From positions 1,922,001 to 1,986,000 of the forward strand of contig VTFK01000023.1 in the NCBI GenBank assembly GCA_009617715.1: a stretch of 64,000 bases of DNA, in the 5' to 3' direction. The translations under genes and the position numbers were made by a program. The DNA comes from Plectrocnemia conspersa. Lineage: Eukaryota > Arthropoda > Insecta > Trichoptera > Polycentropodidae. This document shows positions 45,150-57,639 of this stretch, piece after piece. The first letter of the stretch is position 1. Each line of letters begins with the position of its first letter. The notes beneath the pieces are model-generated. The model worked only from the letters and a program-made list of their open reading frames with translations. It searched no databases and was not told the DNA's origin.

Positions 45150-46900
45150 ATAAATATACAAACATGTGTCCGATCACCTCGTGCTGGTTTTTTTGTCAAT
45201 ATAGATAACCATTTAATTGAATATAAAAAGTGATAAATTTAACCCATTGTGTGACGCACGAAAATCATTATATCTCACCCTCATGTTATTCTTTGCAATT
45301 TATGCAATTGAACCCGTATTTTTAACTTATAAATATATTCATTGTATTGTATTGTTTTTTAATACGGGCACAAGGTGAATTACGTAAATTGCGTTCGCAT
45401 GAGATAGTACGATTATCTCTTAGTAATGTTTACTTTTTTCTTCTCTAACACAAACTAAACTTACAAAATAAAATAGTAAAATATTTTAAACATATATTAT
45501 AGTTAAAACATAATAAATAAAATATTATGATTTGCCAAAATTAATAATACTAGCATTATCAATGTTGATATACGATTAGACAATATTTCATATTTTTTGG
45601 GGGTGACTAATCTATCATATATGTATTAACCCATGTAATTCGCTAAAATTATCAATTGTTCTGTAAAAAAAAATCAGAATCGAAATTTTAATAATTAAAA
45701 AACGCCCCAAACGTAGTGATTAATAGTTTATTATAAACCATAAATATAATTAATAAAATATATGTCACTTCTAATTGTTACTGTTGTTAATTACTATACA
45801 AAAATTCGTTTTTTAGATATGATTATATGTTTTAATACAATTTAAATAACTATTTTTAAATATTAGACTAAATCAGAGTGGTATAAATATATTTGCTCTA
45901 TATTAGGATCATGTTTTAATTATGTACTTTTAAAGTAGAAAGTGTGAAATTTTCTAGCGTGCTACAAAAAAAAATTCACTCATGTGAAATATAATTTAGT
46001 CATTTCTATTATCGTACCTACTACTTATTTAATATATTCTATTAAAATAAGAGTTAGCTCCTTTTATTGTTACTAATATTTTAGAGTGGACTTGATTTAT
46101 TTTTACAAAATATATCAATAGTTTGAGAAACGTTGTTCATTAATAAATTCACGATCCAATTCGTATTGCTTAATTATTTATTCATCATTGAATTATCGAG
46201 CACATGTTTATTGACATAAAACATCCTTCAATTGATGAGTTGCAATGTTCTTATATGGAAAATTGATATAATAACCGAAGTATTATATATAAAAATAATT
46301 TATGTAATTAATTAACGACCTTATTTGATTCCCAAAACATTAAATATAAATAAAAACTCTATTAATTAGTCGATTCAGTACGAATGTTACCCCGCAAGAG
46401 TAATTGTATCGGCATTTAAATAAGAATAGTTGAAATTCTTATCGGTGTCGGCTTCTTTGAACAGTTGCGAGAATTTCAGTCAACTTTTATTAAATGTATA
46501 TAATGTAGATTGTGTTTTTTGTAGTTATTTTTTCCGGAGATTTTCCTGTGTATTTTTTCTTATATGGAAAATAATTAAATACATGAATGGATATACTGTG
46601 TGGGTTCTTATGTAAACAGGCTTAGACTGTTTATTATGATTAATTAAAATATGGACCAATAGTGCCATAAAGCTTAAGAGATGGATAAAAAATTACCATA
46701 TGGAAAAATTCAAAATGGCGTTCGTGTGACGCACGAAGAATATTGTGTTTGGATTGTGTTGGCGAAGACTCTCAATATTTTTATGGATTAGATTATATTG
46801 TGAATTTTTCAATCTCATTTATGTCACAAGTATGGTAACTATATATATAGAACATGTTTTTCAATCTGTTTTTTCATCCTGATGTGGGTGAATCAATATT
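45150..46900. other. A+T-rich noncoding DNA, possible first intron
   Basis: No gene or recognised repeat. If the promoter at 44916 is real this is intronic. Confidence 0.4.
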
Positions 46901-46959
46901 TTTTTTCCCTAAGCTTCCAGTCGATTTCTTCGTAATCAATTTATTAGCCAACTTGTTGG

Positions 46960-47945
46960 GATGTTTCTTTCATTGTATTTCTGTCTTGCGATTATCATTT
47001 CTTCCTTGACAATTTTCATTTTCAAAAGAATGTTTGGGACATATCACTGAGCGTCCAATATTTTATTTTGAAACTTCTGAATTATTTCTATGTTGGAGTT
47101 GCTGCCCAGAGATCCATATCGTACATCCAGATTGGCTTGAAGATGGATTTGTATACGAGCAGCTTATTCTCCACTGTCAGTTGGATTGTTTTGCCTATTA
47201 ACTAATAGAATTTTCTCAGTCCAAATTGCTTTATTTTACTCCAAATATGAGTTTTATATGTAAGTCTTCTGTCGAGGTACATTCCCAAATACTTTGCCTT
47301 TATTCTCCCAATACGTATTTTGTTTAGGTTTTATTTGAGATAAGTAGACGCTGTGTCTGGGTTCTCACGATAAGCCATAATAGCTGTGTCGTCACCAAAT
47401 CTTGCACAGGTAGTTGGCAAGACTGCTGTATATATTAAGTACAGTACTGGCTCTACTACACTGCTTTGAGGTACTACAGATTTTATTGTACAGACGGAAG
47501 ATTTTTCGTCATGCTTTTTTAATTTTATATTTTAATCCCATATGCCATATTTGTCGAAAGCTTGACTTATATCCAGAAAAGCAGCTGAGATATATTTATT
47601 ATTTTTGAAGATTTTTATTAGGTAGCTTGGGATTATCTTTCATTTCTGTAGTATTGGATTTATTTTCTTTCCAAAAATTTATGATATAATAGACAAAATA
47701 CCAATTGGCTTGTAAGATTTCGCGTATTCTGGGTTCTTTTCTGTTTTTATAATAAGGATAACCAGTGTTAGAAAATATTTAAGTTTTATTATTGCATTGA
47801 AAACGTTTGTAATTATTTTAATACTCATATCCGGTAGTTCTTTAAGCACTTTTCCTGTCATTACATTATACCCAGGGGCTTTTTTAGGGCTTAAGCTATT
47901 TTTAATTGTGAAAATATTAGGTAAAACTATCTGTATTAAATCTTA
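46960..47945 (-). pseudogene. Jockey-clade retrotransposon reverse transcriptase, degraded
   Basis: Minus-strand blocks appear in the correct order. SLSPKKAPGYNVMTGKVLKE is near 47840-47905. FNAIIKLKYF, then YKPIGILSIIS, follow near 47680-47800. VLYLIYTAVLP-like residues with a damaged FADD box (FGDDTAIMAYRENPDTA) lie near 47350-47455. WTEKILLVNRQ and SNSNIEIIQKFQNK lie near 47060-47225. The KKAPGYD, YRPISLL, DDTAI and SNSNIEI..FQ signatures are those of Jockey elements. Stops and frameshifts are numerous. The N-terminal domains (gag, endonuclease) are absent. Confidence 0.88.
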
Positions 47946-47949
47946 TTTC

Positions 47950-49295
47950 ACCGAAAAAAAATTAAATCTGTTAACATTTATTACACATAATTAAAGCTGA
48001 GATTTAAGCTATTAATATTGTTACGAGTACGAAATTTTATATTTTATATAAAAAAAACGCTACAAAAGCTTATTAGTATATCTTATACACAAGTAAGATA
48101 GGTATTTAAGTTTCTTGTACAATGGGTTGATTTTAAATTAATAATTATCTTTAAAAAATATTTTACAGTATTCACAGCTGAGATTTGGCTCTATATTTAA
48201 AATAAATGTTAATTATTTATTAAACACAATATATTTTAGTTCTTTTTTATATAATGGGTTGAAGTTAAGTCAGTCTTTATTATTATATTTCTAAGAAAAA
48301 ACATTAGTTATCAAGTTTTAAATTTTTATGTAAAAAATAGATAAGACAATATTATTGAAATAAATATTCATTTACATAAAAAACATACATTTATGCTTTT
48401 ACCTGCAATTATGAAAATATGTAACAGATTAATTTAGTTATTTTTTGAATCAAGTACAATTTTAATGTCAAAAATCTAAAAAAATGTACATGAAATATAA
48501 AAAAACACATAATATAACACAATCATATTTTTAACCATATTATTCTAAGCTTAAGATTTTTTTTTATATAGATTAGAAAAATACAATCAATTTGCAATCT
48601 TAATTTACAGAAAAATATAATATAAATATATTAAGTGTGTCCTTTTTAACATTTCCTATTCCACACATATGAAAGAGTGAAATGAGTACACAAGTTTTTA
48701 CAGTTCTTTATTTTATTAAAATTAAAATTATTTATTTAACACAAATTAGATATTTTAGTTTTTTTCTTATGAAATAGGTTTAATTTAAGTCAGTCTTTAT
48801 ATATCTAAAAAATACACAATTTATCAAGTTTTATATTTTTTTTAGGTACATTAAATATGAAATCACATAATATTTTTTATATTATATAAATTAGAAAAAT
48901 ACATAGATTAATTTGAAAATGTCCAAATACTTTGATGTATTGTTATTTAACTTGTAACTGCCTCAAGGTATTTATATATTTGGGGCTTAGTTACTAAATT
49001 GTCTACTATGATTTATTATATACATCAAGTAAAAATAATGATAATCATAATATAAAATTTATTCTTAAATGCCCAAATCTCACTGTTAATAGTATATGTG
49101 AATTATATAAACATCATTTTAATAGGCACGAGAGATGTTTAAAAATTTATATATAACCTGAATTGTTGATGTAAACTATTTTTGTTATAAATGTTTACTT
49201 CAAATATATTCCATTAATTTTATTTTACGTCTGCCATATATTTGACAATGGCGCTATGACTTCAAATGCGGTCTTAAACACAGCTGCTATTAATG
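47950..49295. other. A+T-rich noncoding DNA
   Basis: Loosely repeated phrases (AATAGGTTTAATTTAAGTCAGTCTTTAT at about 48771, ATGGGTTGAAGTTAAGTCAGTCTTTAT at about 48254) suggest a degenerate duplication of about 500 bp. Nothing coding. Confidence 0.45.
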
Positions 49296-49324
49296 GAAAT
49301 TGATAACAAACATTTTTATTGACA

Positions 49325-49460
49325 TTAAACCATCTTAGACGTTCTAAAGTAATATACAGCGATCGAGCATCATTGTTGCGCGTAGAATGATTTACAATTA
49401 ATAACAAACAACTTGTTTATATATGCTAACTAAGACATTATGGCTGACCACCCCTAATGG
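49325..49460 (+). repeat. Local repeat family G, copy 1
   Basis: Starts near TTAGACGTTCTAAAGTAAT and ends AAGACATTATGGCTGACCAC then CCCTAA (49432-49457). See copies at 49785, 52690 and 52930. Confidence 0.75.
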
Positions 49461-49784
49461 TAGTAATTTTTTAACTATTTTTTTAATGATTGTATGCAAA
49501 TTATGTTATTAAATGAAGCAGTTAAAGCATTTTGCTTGTGACAGAATTCAAATTAATATTTATTTTCTATATGTGAAATTTTAATATTATTTTGATGTAT
49601 AAAATTAAATACGATATTCAGCAATAAATCATAAAATAAAGTCAAACTTTTTTTATGTTGCTAAAACCAAATAATTTCTGAAATAGTACATTATGGCATA
49701 TAAAAAATATAATATATACATAAAATCTCTAGAGAAATCGTTGAATACAAAGCTAACAACTTTATAAAGGCTTTTATTGATAAT

Positions 49785-49955
49785 ACACAATCTTGGGCGT
49801 TCTAAAGTTATAAGCAGCTGTCAAGCATTAATAATGCCCATTGTAACTACAACCACGAAATAAAATAAAACTGCTCTTTAGAATAGTTTTTTTATTACTG
49901 ACAAACAATATGATTTTAATGGCCACTAAGACATTATGGCTGATCGCCCCTATTA
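49785..49955 (+). repeat. Local repeat family G, copy 2
   Basis: Starts CAATCTTGGGCGTTCTAAAG and ends GGCCACTAAGACATTATGGC then TGATCGCCCCTA. Same strand as copies 1, 3 and 4. Confidence 0.8.
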
Positions 49956-50244
49956 ATTATGTTTAATAATGTAGCAACAGTACACAGAGAAATTTTTGGC
50001 GTCAGAGGCGTGCCAAAAAATGTATCTTTTAACCGCAGTTAAAATCATAAAAAGGCTATACATGATATGATTTTATGTGGTGTGCTAAAAAAATAATATA
50101 TATATTAATTAATAGTGCTAAAAAGCAGTTTTCACTTTATCACTTCATGCATTGGAAAAACATTGTATTTTAGAACTGTATACTGTAAATGTAAAAACAT
50201 TCATAATTAATTTATTAAAAACTGTGTTACTATATTTGTTTTAT

Positions 50245-50745
50245 AACATTACCCCTTAGGGGATTCCCCAAGTGGTAAATCTGAGCTCTCTGCTCTTCAC
50301 GTTATTTATTAATAACATAAATTTGCCAGTTTTAAGTTCAAGTCTTCTTCTGTATGCAGATTTAAAATTGTTTAAATGCATACAATATGTACGTAGGATA
50401 TTTGATCTGTTCTTGTATCAAATGTTGATCGAACTATTCTCGAGCTATTCCAGTTTTGAGTTCAGAAACGTCTTTGAGAATCACGATCGCGTCCTCTGTC
50501 CTCATTAGAGCCAGGATGTCCGCATTAACTAGTCTATTGCTATCGCCATCTGGCTCCTGAATATGCTGGCGTTGCACAATGATAGCTATGAGAAGCTGGC
50601 TATGATTTTTTTTTTTTTGCTATGTATTTTTTTTGCGTATTACTTTTATTTTGTGTATTGTAATATTACTATGTATTGTTTTTTGACCATCGTAGTGCAT
50701 TGGTTTACCATGGTTTTAATTTAATTTAAATAAATAAATAAATTG
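50245..50745 (+). pseudogene. Non-LTR retrotransposon fragment, RT core plus 3' tail
   Basis: The plus frame reads GIPQ, then NLSSLLFTLFINNINLPVL, then LLYAD-LKLFKCIQ. These correspond to GVPQGSNLGPLLFxLFINDI and the YADD box with one Asp lost. The rest of the domain is deleted. The 3' end has CATCGTAGTGCATTGG...CCATGG and a (TAAA)n tail (about 50728-50744), homologous to the tail of the element at 22455. Same family as that element, opposite strand. Confidence 0.8.
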
Positions 50746-51449
50746 TATAATATACTTATACATATATACATATATTCACAGATAAATCTGGCGTATTTAA
50801 AAATTATTTTTAATAATTGCAAGTATTTGAAATAATTTGATTCTTGTTAACTTCATATTTTTTAAAAACATAATTTATAAGTTAATAAATTAGCTTTTCA
50901 GAATAATTAATATATTGTGTCATATTAAATTAACGAATAAGCAATACATTCAAGTAAAAATTCGCTAGCATTATTCTCATTAAAGACTTCAACAATTCAA
51001 CGGTTAAAATTAACCAGCTTGTCAAAAACGTCAACTGCCTTAATTGTCATCTTGACAAGTTGTCACAAGGTTGTCGGCTTTTGAAAATTATACATATGAA
51101 TCCGAGAAGCGACCACCTCGACGATTTATTCCTTGAATAATATATGTTTTCTTATGAATTTATAAAAATAATGAAATAAATAAGATAAATCGTTTTTCTT
51201 CAGCTTGATTTCACTTTGACGTCTTAATGAGATCGACAATGGATTGTCTGTGAATTTTAATGCGCGTTGGCATGCTTTGATTTTTTAATATACACCAGAG
51301 CATGAACATGAATTTAACATAATGCACAAAGAGCATTGAAACATTACGATTGTATTGTAATGTAAAGTAGTATGCATTGTAAAGCGATTCATTCAATATT
51401 TTTTTAAAGAAAAACAACCTGAACAAATTATCATATTTATGTTTTAATC

Positions 51450-51860
51450 GCTGTTACAATTTACCTTATTTATATTGATTTGATAAACTCATTTAATTAA
51501 ATACGATTTCGTCAATCCTAATTTATTGCATTTTCGTAATTTGTAACGGATGCATCGGAATTCGACCGATACAAATTTCCGCCGATTTTTCTACCTGCTC
51601 TCATTTATCTCATATGTGGTTAATTCCTCATGAATAATTCACGGTTAACACTGGCCGTTAAAGGGTTATATGTTTAAATATATAAGTATTTTTTCGTCGC
51701 CTTAAACCGATGTCAAAGAGAATAAACGGCCATTAAAGCGAAATCGCCTTGTGCGCGTTTGCCCGTTTATGTAATGGACTATCATTACGCTGAGTAAAAA
51801 ATACACAGTATAATTAATTACGATTATGCCGGATTGGGCAATGCGCATGCGCAGGTTTTT
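51450..51860. promoter_or_regulatory. Candidate regulatory block ending in a perfect NRF1/Ewg site
   Basis: Unique, comparatively GC-rich DNA. TGCGCATGCGCA at 51842-51853 is the complete palindromic NRF1 (erect wing) recognition sequence. Upstream are TTTATGTAATGG, AACGGCCATTAAAGCG and TAATTAATTACGATTATG words typical of homeodomain sites. No open frame. Confidence 0.4.
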
Positions 51861-52689
51861 TAATAATAATAAAAAAAAATATTTAGTGAGGTTTCACACC
51901 TGTTTCGACTAATTGATGTAATAACTCTTTGTAACGATCGAGTAGTTGATTGGAGTGATACTTTTTTAAAACAAGATCGTAAATTCATTTTTAAGAATTT
52001 ATGTATGCATTATATATTATATAATCTTTAAATGTCAGTCGTATATTTTAAAATGCATTTAAGATACACATGAACTGTCTTTGACCCAAAATTTAAGTTT
52101 TTAAAATTATGGTTATATAAATCTTATTTTAATATTTATACTGTGTGATATTTATACAGCTTTTCTACTGTTAAATAAACATATTCTGAATTAAATAATT
52201 GTATGGTAATTTGTATTTAAATTTTAATAATTTATGATATGTGCTAAACCTAATTAAAATATTATATTCGCTCTAGCGCAATTTTAATTAATCAATAATA
52301 AATTTACTATAACTGAATCTTATAAGAGTAAAATTTAAATAAATTATTATAAATTGCAATCATAAGAAATAATAATACAAACAATAGTATGTATTATACA
52401 TGAACTTATGACATGTACTTGAATATGTAATATGTATAGATGTTAAACTTGAACGTTACCACCGAGCTATCGTCAATAATGAATATATGTATGATACAAA
52501 TATATATAGTAGATATTTTAGAGTAAAACTTAATACATATGTCACTTAGAATCAATATCAGATATTACTTTTAAAATTATTAGTTTAGGTGGTCTTACAT
52601 TATTTGTCATGTATAAAGCCATCTACTTGACAAAAATAAACACAAATGCTATTAACCAAAAATGATTACGAACTCTTTAATTAATAATA

Positions 52690-52825
52690 AACAGTCTTGG
52701 GCGTTCTAAAGTAGTAAACAACAGTAGATCAATAATGATGTCCAATAATTTATTATTACTGACTGAAACACAATATGTTTATTTATGGCCACTAAGACAT
52801 TATGGATGACCACCCCTAAGGGTAA
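52690..52825 (+). repeat. Local repeat family G, copy 3
   Basis: CAGTCTTGGGCGTTCTAAAG at the left and CACTAAGACATTATGGATGA then CCACCCCTAAGGG at the right. Confidence 0.8.
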
Positions 52826-52925
52826 TTCAAGAAGCGTGTATACTTTATATTTTTTTTTCATGTGTGAAATTTGAAATACATAACTTAAATATAATATAAT
52901 TAATAGTATTTAAAAACAAAACCAA

Positions 52926-52965
52926 ATAGGCCAAAAGACATTATGGATGACCACCCCTAAGGGTA
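52926..52965 (+). repeat. Local repeat family G, copy 4 (right end only)
   Basis: GGCCAAAAGACATTATGGATG then ACCACCCCTAAGGGTAATTA. Matches the end of copy 3, about 140 bp downstream of it. Confidence 0.8.
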
Positions 52966-52999
52966 ATTATCGTTAATTATGTCACAATGATACTCAAAA

Positions 53000-53565
53000 A
53001 TCGATTTTTAATAAAATATTTTGTACTTTACTTGTGTGAAATTTGAAGTACATTACTTAAATATAATATAATTATATGAGACTGATGTTACACTCTATAT
53101 ATAATTTAAGATATCTAAAATTTATATTGGTAGTATTTTTCATTTAGAATGGTATTTATCAGGATAGGAAGTCAAATGTAGTAAAAGTATGAAATAATGT
53201 AAACGAAACCGATACTATACAACATTAATAGTAATAAATGTGAATATTAAAATTTTGTATAGTATTAAAAACTATAGTCGGACCTCAATAACTTGTAAGT
53301 TCAATGATCAATTTTTTTGTGTTTTAAATATAATTAAAAATCAAATTGTAATTGACCTTGAAACAAAAAATATTTAATACAATCCTTAAATTTTAAATGA
53401 AATAAAAATGATTTAATGCTTACTCCATATGATATTAATCGGTGGAAATTATTATGGTTTTATTGTAGATTTAATTATATGTAGATCAAACAGTCTTAGT
53501 TATAACTCCCATACAATTTGTACGTATACTTATTTAAGTTTTGTTTCCACAATACTATTGCAGGT
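53000..53565. other. A+T-rich noncoding DNA
   Basis: No gene is seen. TGTGAAATTTGAA(A/G)TACAT.ACTTAAATATAATATAATTA follows both copies 3 and 4 of family G (about 52863 and 53035), so the local duplication extends past the right end of the family G units. Confidence 0.45.
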
Positions 53566-53569
53566 TATT

Positions 53570-53890
53570 TCGAAGAGCAGGTTGAATTCTTGGGATCCAA
53601 GTGGATAGCACGTGCTTTCTCGGGTTTCTTAGGGTCGTTTTGGTTGATACTCAGATGCTAGTTCGGTTGAGCTCTAATTTATTTTTAGTCGGAAGTGGTA
53701 GTTCTAGCTTTTGAAGAAAGTATATTGTAAGCTTATAATGTAATAAACCATGATAATTTGAGGGGGAATCCAATTTCCCTTCCAGCTCTCGATCGTCTGA
53801 TAAATGCGATGATTTGGGGATAATAGATTAATAATACATGTCTAATAAATACATAGTTGGACTATCTGCAAATAATGATGCAAAAATCAT
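53570..53890 (-). pseudogene. Possible reverse transcriptase remnant
   Basis: On the minus strand a frame reads SLFADSPTMYLLDMYY near 53840-53880, like an FADD-type box with the second Asp lost. Then a coherent stretch SPSNYHGLLHYKLTIYFLQK follows. No other RT block is recognisable, so this is tentative. Confidence 0.35.
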
Positions 53891-54329
53891 ATGATTTTTG
53901 ATTTATGAAACGTGTAATCTCGAGGTTCTATAACTGTGGCAAAAATATGTAACGCATTCTTTTGTGTTTCGTATCGACCATTTTCCTTGTTTGAAAGTGG
54001 TTGTTAACTGTTTAATAATCGCCGATAAAAAAAATAAGTCAAGAGTCAAGTCTGCGATAAAATTCACCGCACCGATCATGGGTGGTCCAGACCAAACTAA
54101 TATTTATAATATTTATATAAATTGTAAATATATAATTTATTATATGTTTTATGGTAAAAACTATTATTATATACTCCCAAAATGATGTCGCTTTTTTATA
54201 AATGTATATTTTCATTTTAAAGCTTTAAAATATTATTTTTTTCTGGGATAATATTTTCTCGAACCTATTGAGCAATTTTTTATTATTTTAGTATAAAATT
54301 TTAGAGGCTTTGATTAAAATATTTTCATG

Positions 54330-54560
54330 TCGTTTGCAGTTTAAATTTTTTTCCGTCTAGGAAATGTTGCATCGATTGAAATAAATAGTGGTCGAAAGGA
54401 GCAAGGCCTGGAAAACAAGGTGGATGAAATTAAATTTTCCACCTTTTGATTTTATCAATTTGTTTTTAAATAGTGTAATGTAGAATCTAGATTTGCATAT
54501 GTATCGACAGTCAAAACACGACTGAACCTTAAAACCCTTTGTAGTCCATGTTTTTTTAAA
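54330..54560 (-). pseudogene. mariner transposase fragment around the third catalytic Asp
   Basis: The minus strand 54428-54330 reads FHPPCFPGLAPFDHYLFQSM then QHFLDGKKFK. It corresponds to the mariner HPPYSPDLAPSDYxLFxSMxHxLxxxxF block, whose Asp in SDY is the last residue of the DD34D triad (here FDH). Upstream (about 54450-54560) is less clear, with VDTYANLDSTLHYLK in frame. The earlier catalytic Asps are not found. The element is a short dead fragment. Confidence 0.8.
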
Positions 54561-55545
54561 AAGTGTTGCCTCAAGTCCAGGAACTTTAGAAAATAATTTA
54601 TTTATTTATTAGTTAAAAAAATTTTTTTTTTAATAGGACTTTTTTTTATTGAAATTTAATTTCTTATTATTTATGAGACTGGTTTTATTAATTTATTTTT
54701 TTATAATATTATATAGAAATAATTATATAATAAATAAAATATTACAAATAAAATAAATAAAATACGTTTTATTAATTTTATTTGTAATGTTATTATGATA
54801 TAATTTTGAATTACTTAAAAGAGTTGTTCAATACATGTGTACAAATGACTCCAAAGGGTTAATTCATATATTTATAGGTACATATTTCACAGGAGTTACA
54901 GTAAAATATTAAATCACTATTACTAAAATAGCAAATTGTGTTTTTTTTTAATAAAAATCAAGTCAAATTATTGTTCGTAAATGTTAATTATGTATTATAT
55001 ATCATTACTTCTGCAAAAAAAGTTTATTATTGCCTGATTCAATTCTGTAGTAAAGTGTAAAACGCTTTATTAAAGTTAATTTAAAATTTGCTTCTCATAG
55101 AAGCAATTAAAAGGTTGTTCATTGATTAATAATATAATATTAAAAATATTAATGCATAATTTAATTTAACCTAGATTTTAGCAATTTTTCCTTGTTGTAT
55201 CATATCGATTATTATAGCGACGCTTTTTTTATTATATATTTTTGAAATACTTAATTACTCAACATCCTGATAAATTTCAGTGATAAACAGTAGTCATAAA
55301 CCTTTTCTTAGAAATATATTATACAAATTAAAATCGATATACAGAGAAACTTAATTTTCTATTTTTAATAAAAAGATTTGATTGATTTTCAGATTAAAAT
55401 CAGTTTTTTTAAGTCAGATCTCAACGGAAATCAACGCGCGTTAAGCTCATAAAATTATAATCGTTTTCCACGTTAATAGATCAATAAATAACAATATCGA
55501 ATGTATATACACACATGCCGATCCGGAGGCTTGTAAACTGTTTGA

Positions 55546-55923
55546 TTACATTTCGGTTTGATTTACAATCGTCACGTTGCTGGCGGTTTCGCAACAAAGC
55601 CCCGATACGTTCGCAAATTTGCAATCAGCGGCGGCCAACCGGCGTAACGCGGGCATGTGAAAAAAACTGAACAGCCAATCAAAAAATAATATTAATAAAA
55701 CATATATATGATACAATAAGTGTAAACACGTCTGTGCCATTGTTGGGTCGTGGTTCGATCGAAGGTAAAAAAATCGACAACAATAAGCGATTGTGTTTAT
55801 TCGGCGCGCTCTGTGTACTTTTCGATCTGCAAAGTAATAGGCAAACGGACGTGTGTATTTTGACAGCACAAAAAGTGGGCTTTGGCAGTGGCTAGTTTTT
55901 TTTAAATGAGTTGAATGGTTCAA
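55546..55923 (-). CDS. Candidate small membrane-protein ORF (125 codons or 64 from an internal Met)
   Basis: One of the longest non-transposon frames in the window, and GC-richer than its surroundings. An internal ATG (about 55737) has a good insect start context (CAACAATGGCA). From it the protein begins MAQTCLHLL and has a strongly hydrophobic segment YHIYVLLILFFDWLFSFF, one predicted membrane helix or uncleaved signal, then a Cys-containing tail with an N-x-T site (NVT). The stop is TAA at 55546-55548. I recognise no family and see no polyadenylation or splice evidence. CCAAT (55675) and a TCAGTT initiator on the minus strand (A at 55668) inside the frame suggest an alternative: the block could be promoter DNA rather than coding. 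Confidence 0.3.
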   Translation of the reverse strand: MNHSTHLKKTSHCQSPLFVLSKYTRPFAYYFADRKVHRARRINTIAYCCRFFYLRSNHDPTMAQTCLHLLYHIYVLLILFFDWLFSFFHMPALRRLAAADCKFANVSGLCCETASNVTIVNQTEM

Positions 55924-56779
55924 AAATTGTCATGGAAAGTGTATTAAGAATGTGATAACCAGAGGCGAATTGCGATTATTAAGATAGTGAAACAATGGTG
56001 GTCTTGTTTCGTAGTTATTATGTTATGTTATAATAATTAAGTATAATAATTTTAAAGCCATAAAAATCGGATTATATGTGAAGCTTTGCGTTATTTATAA
56101 ACTTGATTTGATTTAAACAAATTCGTGGTTTTGCAATAATTTGTAATAATAATGCATTGACAAAATAATTGTTTCTTTTTAGATTCAGGTCTAAATTCAA
56201 TATTGATGACCTGAAAGTGTTTCAAAATATTCGCACAAATTCTGATTCACTCTCTTTACAGAGAGACGAAGAGTCGCTGTTGAGGTAGTCGCTAGACAAT
56301 TGACTATATATCAGCATCGCCAAGTGTCACATTGATACATTTTTTATATCCCCTTGCCCGGCGTGGTGTTTTAAGCAGAAATACTTCTGTAAATGATTTA
56401 GTAGTAACAGAAGATAAAGACTTTCAATGCAAATCAATGTTTTTGACAATGATCTGAAATAAATAGAGTGAGATGGTGCTCATATATTTTTGATTTGCAC
56501 CATATCTGTTTTTTTCAATTAATTTTTGACTTGTTTTTTTCGCTCAATTCGTGTGGAACTCTATCTTCAAGCCTTTCCAATCTTCTTTGTGTTTATGCAC
56601 TATTGAATCAGGCTGAGTAAACTTTGCTTTCATTTCTGAGGCTATGACATTATCTTTGTTAGTCTCCCACATCCAGGAGTATACTTGATATCTTAAATTC
56701 CTGTTTGATTTTTTTAAAATCATCTTTACCATTTACTTATATCTAATTAATCACAACCATATTACAATGTTTTTAAGAA

Positions 56780-56965
56780 GTGCAAATAACATGCAATTTT
56801 GTATTAATTGAGGACTTGGTAAAAATTTTAAAATTAAATTTTGGGGCCCAGTTTTCTTTTAAATATCGGAATGTGAAGTCCAGATGTGCACCAAGACAAA
56901 TATAATCAAACAGTCAAAGCATGACTGACATTTATTTCAGGATTACCTAATGCGAATATATATTT
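56780..56965 (-). repeat. Mariner-related repeat fragment
   Basis: AATGTGAAGTCCAGATGTGCA...CAGTCAAAGCATGACTGA parallels AATGTAGAATCTAGATTTGCA...CAGTCAAAACACGACTGA at about 54477-54525, next to the mariner block. It may be a second, more decayed copy of that element. Confidence 0.5.
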
Positions 56966-57639
56966 TTTATATCTATATTTCTGAAGACTTGCAATTTAGA
57001 CTGGTGTTACTGATTAATTCTTTTTATATGAAGCGCGTTCTTTCTATTGAATATCGGTCTAAGGGTCGCAATGGCAACAAGTCCATTAAAGCGAAATTCT
57101 AATCTGTGTTTATTGAATTCCTAGATTTCCATTCGACATTACTGCTTTGTTCACTTTGGAGAGGCGGTGGCAAAGTTTGTCTGCGTTTTGTAAATATAAT
57201 TTTAATTTTCCACCTCTCGAAAAACTGTGAATACAATCATTTGGTCAAAGCAGAAGATAAAAAACTTTATCGATTGTTTTGAAAAGCAATATCAAGACAA
57301 TGTAAGAGTCGTTGTTAATATAAATAATGATTCAACTGAAATCAACGTGTAATTTTGTATGTAAATCGAGTTGTCTTACGTTTAATTATCTTAATATTCT
57401 CATAGAATAAATTACACGTTGTTAAACAAGTTTTTTTCCATTCTATTATAAACATGCAATCATTGAAGCACAATTGAAAAAAAAAATAGCAAAACAGAAT
57501 TTGATTTAACCTAAATTTGCACGATTTTTCGCATTGCATATGAAAGTGATAATTCGTTTTATATATTTTTTATTTTATCAATACTTGTATAAAATAATGT
57601 TTAATGCTATAAATAATGCGTAGAACTACATATATTTAT

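Noticed and set aside
55817..55851. Plus-strand DPE-like ACGGACGTG as part of a promoter
   Set aside because: No initiator A at the required 27-bp distance upstream. DPE spacing is strict.
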